DNA of 64,000 bases from Coenobita brevimanus (taxonomy: Eukaryota > Arthropoda > Malacostraca > Decapoda > Coenobitidae), in contig JAVRFU010003718.1 of NCBI GenBank assembly GCA_032717465.1, forward strand, positions 2,654,445 through 2,718,444, given 5' to 3'. The position numbers were made by a program, and so were the translations under genes. The notes below the pieces were generated by a model. It saw only the letters and a list, made by a program, of their open reading frames with translations, had not been told where the DNA came from and ran no database searches. This document shows, piece by piece, positions 57,843-64,000 of this stretch. Within the stretch, counting starts at the first letter, position 1, and every line of letters begins with the position of its first letter.

Positions 57843-58068
57843 TGGCCAGAATTAAAGTACAAGAAAGTTGGAGGAATAGAAGAAGGGAAAGACGAGAGGA
57901 AGGAGTAGTTGCAAGGAGAGTGGAAAGGTTACAGGAGGATGAGAAAAAGGCAGAGTATAAGAGAGAAGTGGAGGAACGATTGGGCAAATATGAATTGGGG
58001 CAGATGGGAGATGTGGAAGGTGTGTGTAAGATATTTACAAAAGAAATATGTGCAGCATGTGATGTGGT

Positions 58069-60075
58069 GTGTGGAAGGAAGAGAAGACGGAGGGGGTGCA
58101 AGGAACAGCGTGGTGGACTGAAGAGGTGAAGCAGGCTGTGGCACAAAAGAAGAAAGCATACAATGAATGGGTGAGAAATAGGGGCGTGGAAGAAGTTGAG
58201 AGGCGGAAGAGAGAGTTATATGTGGAAAGAAAGAGAGAGGTGAAAAGATTAGTAAGAGAGAGTAAGAAGAGAGTGGATGAGGAATTTGGAAGGAATTTGA
58301 GTGTAAAGTGGAGGGACTGTAAGAAAATGTTCTGGAGAGAGGTGAAAAGAGTAAGACAGGGTGGAAGTGAAGTTAGCAGGGGAGTGAAAGATAAAAACGG
58401 TAGACTACTAGTGGAGAAGGGAGAAAAAGTGAGCAGATGGAGAGAACACTTTAAGGAATTGTTGAACGTAGAGGATGGAAGTAATGGGAGTATAAGTGGC
58501 TGGGGAATGGCTGGGAGAAGGAGGGAGGTGAGAAGACAGGAAGAAATCAGTAGGATAGAAGTTGTGGAAGCAATGAAGAAAGTTAAATCTGGGAAAGCCC
58601 CAGGAATTGATGGAGTGTGTGGTGAAATGCTGAAGCATGGGGGAGAGATAGTAGTAGAATGGATGTGGAAGATGTGCAGATTGGCCTGGGAGGAAGGTAG
58701 AGTTCCGGAGGATTGGAAGTCAGGTATAATTATTTCCTTGTACAAAGGAAAAGGGGAAAAAGAAGTGTGTGGTAATCATAGGGGCATTTGTCTTCTTAGT
58801 ATAATAGGAAAAGTGTATGGTAGGATACTTATTGACAGAGTTAGAGAAAGAACAGAGAAATTAGTTGGAGAAGAACAGGGAGGCTTTAGGAAGGGAAGAG
58901 GTTGTGTAGATCAGATATTCATTCTCAGATCTTTAGTGGAAAAGTTTCTAGAGAAGGGAAAGAAGTTGTTTGCGGCATTCATGGATTTGGAGAAAGCATA
59001 TGACAGGGTGGATAGACAAGGATTGTGGAAAGTGGTAAGAATATATGGAGTAGATGGAAAGTTGTTGAATGCTGTGAAGAGTATGTACGATGGTGCAAAG
59101 GCTGCGGTGCGTGTGGATGGCGAACTAAGTGAATTTTTCTCTTTGAAGGTTGGGTTGAAACAGGGATGTGTCATGTCTCCATGGTTGTTCAATCTGTACA
59201 TGGATGGGGTAATAAAAGAGGTACAAGGTAGGGTAGTGGATGTTGGAGTGGCCCTGGTGAGAGAGGATAGTGTTTGGAAACTCCCTGTACTGTTGTTTGC
59301 AGATGATACCGTGTTGTTGAGTGAAGACGAAGGGGAGCTGCAAGGCTTGGTGGATGAGTTTGGGAGAGTGTGTAAGAAACGGAATCTAAAGGTAAATGTA
59401 GCTAAGAGTAAAGTGATGGTCTTTGAGAAAGGTGAAGTCAGTGAATGTACAGCGAGGTTGGATGGTGAGGAATTGGAAAATGTGAGTACGTTTAAGTACT
59501 TGGGTAGTGTGATGAGTAAAGATGGAGATTTGGAGGGTGAAGTGCTTGAAAGGGTACAGCAGGGAAGAAAGGTTGCTGGTTCCTTGAAAGCAGTGATAAG
59601 AAACAGGGAAGTGAGCATGGAAGTGAAAAAGTTACTATATGACAGTTTTGTGATACCAACTCTAACGTACGGAAGTAAAGCTTGGACGTTGTTGGAAGGA
59701 TATAAGTCAAGAGTGAGAGCCGTGGAAATGAGTTATTTAAGAGGAGCCTGTGGAGTCACATGGAGAGACAGGCTGACGAATGAGGATATAAAGGAGCGTT
59801 GTGGTGTTGATGTGGATGTGATAGGAAGCGTTATGAGGAACACACTGAGGTGGTTTGGCCATGTGGAGAGGATGGAGGGTGAAAGACTGACGAAGAGAGT
59901 GTATGTGAGTGAGGTGGAGGGGGAAAGAGGGAGGGGGAGGCCGAGGATGAGATGGAGAGATGGGGTGGAGAGGTATATGAGAGAGGGGGGTGTGAGTTGG
60001 GAGCAGGGGAGTGAAATGGCGGGGGACAGGGCGACTTGGAGGCGATTTGTTTGTGGCCACCCCAAACGGGATTGA
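58069..60075 (+). CDS. RTE-A reverse transcriptase frame, full C-terminus
   Basis: 668 codons opened at GTG just upstream of a G-run base loss, so the true reading joins the previous frame. Linker about 20-100 (basic, heptad-like), KAPGIDGVCGEML about 176-188, NHRGICLLSIIGKVYG about 236-251, and EEQGGFRKGRGCVDQIF about 268-284. Motif A is FMDLEKAYDRVDR 304-316, motif B GLKQGCVMSPWLF 362-374, motif C FADD 410-413, NVAKSKV 443-449 (Gly changed to Ala), and FKYLGS 475-480. The C-terminal FGHVERMEGERLTKRVY and GRGRGRPRMRWRDG blocks end in CGHPKRD. No RNase H domain is present, as expected for RTE. Confidence 0.88.
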   Translation: MWKEEKTEGVQGTAWWTEEVKQAVAQKKKAYNEWVRNRGVEEVERRKRELYVERKREVKRLVRESKKRVDEEFGRNLSVKWRDCKKMFWREVKRVRQGGSEVSRGVKDKNGRLLVEKGEKVSRWREHFKELLNVEDGSNGSISGWGMAGRRREVRRQEEISRIEVVEAMKKVKSGKAPGIDGVCGEMLKHGGEIVVEWMWKMCRLAWEEGRVPEDWKSGIIISLYKGKGEKEVCGNHRGICLLSIIGKVYGRILIDRVRERTEKLVGEEQGGFRKGRGCVDQIFILRSLVEKFLEKGKKLFAAFMDLEKAYDRVDRQGLWKVVRIYGVDGKLLNAVKSMYDGAKAAVRVDGELSEFFSLKVGLKQGCVMSPWLFNLYMDGVIKEVQGRVVDVGVALVREDSVWKLPVLLFADDTVLLSEDEGELQGLVDEFGRVCKKRNLKVNVAKSKVMVFEKGEVSECTARLDGEELENVSTFKYLGSVMSKDGDLEGEVLERVQQGRKVAGSLKAVIRNREVSMEVKKLLYDSFVIPTLTYGSKAWTLLEGYKSRVRAVEMSYLRGACGVTWRDRLTNEDIKERCGVDVDVIGSVMRNTLRWFGHVERMEGERLTKRVYVSEVEGERGRGRPRMRWRDGVERYMREGGVSWEQGSEMAGDRATWRRFVCGHPKRD

Positions 60076-60102
60076 GGCGTCTGGCAATAGATAGATAGAT
60101 AG

Positions 60103-60410
60103 CTAAATGACTGGACCAGGATAGGTTTGGAGTCTGGAGATCCAGTGTTTGGTCCTTGGCCTTTGAATGATACTGCTACTGTGAGCAGGACAATAGGCAG
60201 GATGGAGGTGGGAAAAGTGGCAGGTGTGTCTGGGTTGACAACTGAAATGCTGAAGGCCTCAGTAGGTATAGGACTGGGTTGTTGACGATATTTACAATTA
60301 TACTGTATATGAGTGTGTTGTCCCAGATGACTGGGTGAAGAATGTGACTGTAAGTGTGTACAAGGGGAAGGGTGCTGCCCTGGAAAGTGGAAATTATAGA
60401 TTCATGAAAA
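60103..60410 (+). mobile_element. RTE-C reverse transcriptase fragment without SINE
   Basis: Diverged relative of 8,840-9,470: a reading with VSGLTTEMLKAS, then VYKGKGAALESGNYRFMK. It is continuous where other copies carry the SINE, so it gives the empty-site sequence GTGTACAAGGGGAAGG. It begins exactly at the GATA tail of the preceding RTE-A. Confidence 0.55.
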
Positions 60411-60412
60411 AT

Positions 60413-60414
<2 letters not shown>

Positions 60415-60447
<33 letters not shown>
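60415..60447. repeat. Poly(T) tract
   Basis: A run of over 30 T. It could be the A-tail of a minus-strand retroposon, but the flanking sequence gives no body that I recognise. Confidence 0.8.
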
Positions 60448-60450
<3 letters not shown>

Positions 60451-60818
60451 CAAGTGGGCAGTGGACTTTGTGAAAGCTACTCAGACCCACCCAAATATAT
60501 TTATACAGTATTAGCCTCACAGTAGGACGGCCTAACCCAGCCATAGATAACACAGGCTAAACTAACCTAACCTAACCAAGTTATGCTAACCTAACTAATG
60601 GTAACTTAACTAACCCATAGTAATGCAAATATAAATATATTTGTGTTGATATGAGAAGGTGTTGTATTAATAAGAGTCCACCATTACGCCCGGAAAATAA
60701 ACGCTCTTCGGGAAGTCAAACCCTGGTGAGCTAAAATTCCACTTATCGCCACTTATTTTACATTTATATTGTGGTCAATTTACTATTGCTTGAGCTCAGT
60801 ATTTTTATGTGCATATTT

Positions 60819-60860
<42 letters not shown>

Positions 60861-61389
60861 GTGATTCAGGAATAGACATCAATAATTTTCTCTAAGTTCA
60901 TCAACAACTTTGAACTGTGTGTATAGTGAGACAGCCTCTTCCCCTATTTGTGTGTAGTTTTGAAGGTCAGCTGTATATAGGGCAAAGTGTTAGTTTCAGA
61001 GACTTTTCGTGGATAACATAAATAGTTGAGAGAATGAAGGATGACAACTTCGTGCAGAGGGTGAGAGGTGTGAATGTTGAGTGTAGACTTGCAAGAGAAA
61101 GACCAGAAAAATATTTGGGGGAAAGTCAGTGAGTGTGACCTTATGATTAAAGGACTGAATAGAGAAGCTGCTAGAGGTTGATCTGCATGGAGAGCTGGCC
61201 AATGGTGAGCAAGACCAATAAACGCAAGGTTGTTGGAGCCCTTATAAACAAAGAAAGGCAGCAGTTGAATGAGTGTCTAAAAGGAGAGAAGTGATAGAGA
61301 TATAGACTTGAAGAAGAAAAGGAAGCCTTGGAAGAAGATGCTTCAGAGAAGTGTGTCTTTGGAAGTGATAGAAAGATGGAAATAGGAAT
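60448..61389. other. Unclassified sequence with CCTAA motifs and (TA)n
   Basis: Contains CTAACCTAACCTAACC near 60,564-60,580 and a (TA)n run at about 60,822-60,855. A broken plus-strand reading at 61,036-61,110 (DDNFVQRVRG, CRLARERPEKYLG) may be retroelement-derived, but I cannot assign it. Confidence 0.4.
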
Positions 61390-61718
61390 ATAGGAGATTT
61401 GAAAAGAGAGTAAAGCAAATGGTAGATGAAGCCAGACAGTGAGAGTATGATGAGTATGGAAGAAGGATAATTGATCAGTACAAGAATGATAAAAGGGAGT
61501 ACTATGAGACAGGTAAACAAGGACGAGGATACAGGGTTATGAGAGGGGTAGAGCGAAGGAAGTTGCTGAGGCATTCAGTAGGAGGTGGGTGGATGTTGGA
61601 TATGTGCAAGAAGTCAGGTATTAGTGTGGATCATGCAGAGTGATTGCCAGGAGGGAATGTGATTACAAGTTGTTTTGGCAGGGTAAGACAGATGGATATG
61701 GTGGTGTGAGTGTGTTGG
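61390..61718 (+). pseudogene. RTE-C linker and endonuclease fragments
   Basis: Broken reading VKQMVDEARQ, EYDEYGRRIIDQYKNDKREY (linker-like, parallel to the VKRLVRESKKRVDEEFGRN region of RTE-A). Then EVAEAFSRRWVDVGYVQEVR, a stop, CRVIARRECDYKLFWQGKTD and GYGGVSVLV. The latter matches the start of an RTE endonuclease (L.R..VDV..VQE.R......YKL.W.G...G.GGVGVLV). The two parts are in reverse of their normal order, so at least two fragments are joined. It is cut at TTAA (61,719) by the piggyBac-like element. Confidence 0.5.
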
Positions 61719-63049
61719 TTAACCCCTTAACCGCGGCTCGTCACTTTCGCGACGCTTGAGAGCAAGGGATCATACCGTGGAGCGACACTTTTGTGATTCT
61801 GTGTTATTTTGAATTCGGCCGGGCTTTGAAGTGGTGGCTTGTTTCATCTATCACTACTGCCAATGTCCAACACTAGTCAGCACATCTAATCTCATCTGTA
61901 CTCCCATCCATTGTTGACAATTTAGCCATTTCTCCCCGTTCTTGACTCCCCTCCCTACCTCCCCTCCATTACACTATCCTCTCGCCTGCCCGGCCGTGCT
62001 ACGCTAAGTAAATCTTCCCTGGAATTTTTCACTGATTTCATCCATTGAAATAAGCTGTATGCCCTATTCTTATACCAAATAATATATACAAGAAAGAAAT
62101 AAGGTAAGTGAGAGTGCCATACACCTAGAATTGGCTAATTATCACCCGACAACACCTCACGTTCACTCTTTCAATAATTTTCGCTGTTTATTTCCCCTTG
62201 AAGTATGCCGGATAATCTATTTTCATAATAAAAATATATATTAGAAAGGACGGGAGAAGCCTAAGTGATATTTACATTCACCTGGAACTACCTAATTGTT
62301 GCAGACCACCACACTGTATTCTACGCTAAGTAAATCTTCCCTGGAATTTTCCACTGATTTCATCCATTGAAATCAGCCCTATGCCCTATTCTTATACCAA
62401 ATATGATATACAGAAAAGAAATAAGGTAAGTGATAGTGCCATACACCTGGAATTGGCTAATTATCACCTGACAACACCTCACGTGCACTCGTTCGCCAAT
62501 TTTTGCTGTTTATTTCCCCTTGAAATATGCCGTATAATCTATTTTCGTAATAAATATACACATAAGGAGGCAAGGGAGAAGCCTAAGTGATATTTACATT
62601 CACCTGGAACTAGTTAATTTATTATGTATTGTCTTGGTTTCCTGCCAATCATTTCATTGCTATATATTAGCAGGTCTCATAGGGCTGAAGTTGGTAGTAT
62701 TGCACTCACCCTAGCCAGGCGGCAGGAGGCCACCACTATCAGTTCACTGTCGTCATTGAAAGTGGGAGTATGTCTGATTTGCTCCTGCTAACTTCTGCCG
62801 CTTTATAGCCCCATGCAAAGGGCCCTGTGACCTTTACCCCCTACTAAACCTCGTGTGGAAAGAGGTAAAGGGCTGACAATTGATAGAGAGTGACTATGAT
62901 CATTTTATTGAGTAAAACAGTGCAAATGGAATTGTAAATAAGGTGTAAAAAATGTGTAAACAGCAAGAAAGCAGTGAATGTAAATATAAGTGAACAGTGG
63001 AAAATAGTTTTATAAGTTACTTCAAGTGACAGTGCTTAACACAGTGTAA
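61719..63049 (-). mobile_element. piggyBac-like non-autonomous element, inverted, truncated
   Basis: TTAACCCCTTAACCGCGGCT at 61,719, then the reverse complement of the right and middle parts of the 36,762-38,739 element. It ends where ACAGTGTAA meets a LINE tail at 63,050, so its left third is missing. A segment (CTACGCTAAGTAAATCTTCC) is duplicated at about 61,999 and 62,322, different from the tandem pair in the other copies. Confidence 0.65.
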
Positions 63050-63530
63050 TTGATTGATTGAAAATAATTACAATCTGGCGGCGCAACTGCCAGGGTCATA
63101 TGCCGCCGGATGACAAAGTAGAAGACACGGCAAAATAAAAAGTGCCTATTCAAAATAAAGTTAATATATGTTAGTAGGAATAAAACAGTAAAAATAATAA
63201 AAGAATAATTGATAAAATAACAATTACTTATAAAAGTGGAAGGAGGCCCGCCTGCTGAAGAAAAGTAAAAACATCAGTAAAATCGTTAGAGGCCTCACCA
63301 AGCATCGAGGATAAACAGTAGGCACCATCTGCTCCCCCATGCCTACGAAGGAACCTCTGACGCAGGCCCCCCAGACTCGGACACTCGACCAGCAAGTGAT
63401 GGACAGTAAGGGGAACAAGGCAGTCATCACAGTATGGGGACAAAACCTCTCTATTAGGTTAGGATGCACTGGTGCGTCCAGTCGGCGATATTGTGTGTAA
63501 ACGCACTGCCTTGGGGCATTTTTAATAACC
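63050..63530 (-). mobile_element. LINE 3' end (RNase H-type family), 5'-truncated
   Basis: The minus-strand frame 63,228-63,443 ends YCDDCLVPLTVHHLLVECPS, then CLSSMLGEASNDFTDVFTFL and QQAGLLPLL before the stop. The C..C...L.V.HLLVECP knuckle followed by a short leucine-rich tail is typical of the extreme C-terminus of LINEs with an RNase H domain. The 3' UTR contains an inverted GGCGGCATATGACCC/GCGCCGCC segment and ends in TCAATCAA. Upstream coding sequence is decayed beyond about 63,480. Confidence 0.6.
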
Positions 63531-63727
63531 CGTCTTAATATACAGTAGTTATCTTTATAGTATTGGGCTTCCAGAACCTACCTCCCTATTTTACCTGTAA
63601 ATATATGTAATGTTTTAGGACGAACTTGATTCAGCACGATGTTCTGCGTGACCTACCTAGTGTTGTATGTGGTCTGTACTATTTTGTTACTGATTTTCTG
63701 AAGCCATGTCTGATAAGGGAAAGAGTT
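63531..63727. other. No recognised feature
   Basis: Spacer between the LINE end and the diverged U1; no frame or terminus recognised. Confidence 0.4.
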
Positions 63728-63905
63728 GGATGATGATGATGGTTTTAATGTAGTATATTATGCTTTTTGTAATTTTGTTATTGCCTGTGGACTGGGCTGG
63801 CTGTAAGGGGTGATGGGGAGGCCAGGCTTAATAAAACAAACTTTATTGAAGGTTATTTAAAGTTTGACATCATTATCATCGTCATCATCCAGATCTTTTT
63901 TCCCA
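63728..63905 (+). repeat. U1 repeat, diverged copy
   Basis: GATGATGATGATGGTTTTAATG start, GCCTGTGGACTGGGCTGGCT, AAACAAACTTTATTG and CATCATCCAGATCT, as in the other U1 copies but more diverged and followed by a (TAA)n stretch (63,906-63,934). Confidence 0.6.
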
Positions 63906-64000
63906 CCTAATAATAATTATATTATTATTATTATGGGTGGCACCCCCCTTCATGGGCAACCCTTTAGACTCCTTTCAGACCTGAGTACAGTATTGTACTG

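Larger units (their letters stand above)
37673..60102 (+). repeat. Copy B of the large duplicated block
   Basis: This is the partner of 1-31,043. It carries two RTE-A-bounded units instead of three, an 18-repeat minisatellite instead of 6, no RTE-A fragment at 56,820, and a single full-length RTE-A at 56,916-60,102. Similarity to copy A stops exactly at the GATA tail of that last RTE-A; beyond it the sequence is an RTE-C fragment, whereas copy A continues into the right half of a Tigger-like element. The left limit of the homology is not visible because copy A begins off the window. Confidence 0.9.
56916..60102 (+). mobile_element. RTE-A retrotransposon, most intact copy
   Basis: Complete layout: leader (56,916-57,070), ATG at 57,072, endonuclease, linker, RT, C-terminal block, stop TGA at 60,073-60,075, then GGCGTCTGGCAATAGATAG and a short GATA tail. 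From ATG to stop the reading needs about 1,000 codons and is interrupted only by two one-base losses, each in a G run (about 57,810 and about 58,092). All recognised endonuclease and RT residues are present. The left flank matches copy A, but the right flank does not. Confidence 0.93.

Noticed and set aside
63228..63469. Second overlapping frame (81 codons) as the product
   Set aside because: The alternative frame 63,228-63,443 carries the recognisable HLLVECP and QQAGLLPLL signatures; the longer frame is its shadow.

Overview
This is eukaryotic, non-coding, transposon-packed DNA. It has no operons, no Shine-Dalgarno sites, and no host protein-coding gene, rRNA or tRNA that I can support. Nearly every long open frame belongs to non-LTR retrotransposons of the RTE type (apurinic endonuclease plus reverse transcriptase, short 3' end in a GATA microsatellite). 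DNA-transposon remnants (piggyBac-like TTAA elements, pogo/Tigger-like TA elements, a hAT element), a tRNA-like SINE and CCTAA-type motifs accompany them. The repeat families look like those of arthropods, most likely a decapod crustacean; that is inference from family resemblance, not from a diagnostic host gene. Long open frames antisense to the RTE elements are a by-product of their purine-rich sense strand. Several frames begin at GTG, so frame ends are not translation starts. Layout: copy A of a large duplication fills 1-31,043 and runs off the left edge; a different 6.6 kb follows (31,044-37,672, including the right halves of nested DNA transposons, an RTE-B element, a LINE RT fragment and the start of a piggyBac-like element); copy B of the same block lies at 37,673-60,102; the right end (60,103-64,000) holds older LINE fragments, an inverted piggyBac-like copy and an unclassified repeat. 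The shared block reads: piggyBac-like element, LINE RT fragment, Tigger-like element carrying a TTAA foldback MITE and an RTE-A, unclassified repeat U1, decayed RTE-C carrying a SINE, RTE-B on the minus strand, a LINE endonuclease fragment, U1 again, RTE-A again, and so on. Inside copy A the segment from one RTE-A to the next (about 7.1-7.4 kb) is repeated, giving three RTE-A elements at 4,086, 11,346 and 18,402. Copy B has two, and its second RTE-A looks like a hybrid of the second and third of copy A. After the repeated units comes a Russian-doll nest: a long inverted repeat (24,512-32,652) containing a 34-bp minisatellite and a hAT element (25,100-32,293), containing a Tigger-like element (25,336-31,870), containing RTE-A insertions (25,820-31,043). 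The two copies differ in informative ways: one 7-kb unit, a minisatellite of 6 versus 18 repeats, a 483-bp RTE-A insertion with an 8-bp target-site duplication present in A and absent from B, and a rearranged RTE-A at 26.4-31.0 kb versus a nearly intact one at 56.9-60.1 kb. RTE-A therefore appears to have been active recently and to have served as the substrate for recombination. A falsely duplicated alternative haplotype in the assembly is an open alternative to a true segmental duplication.
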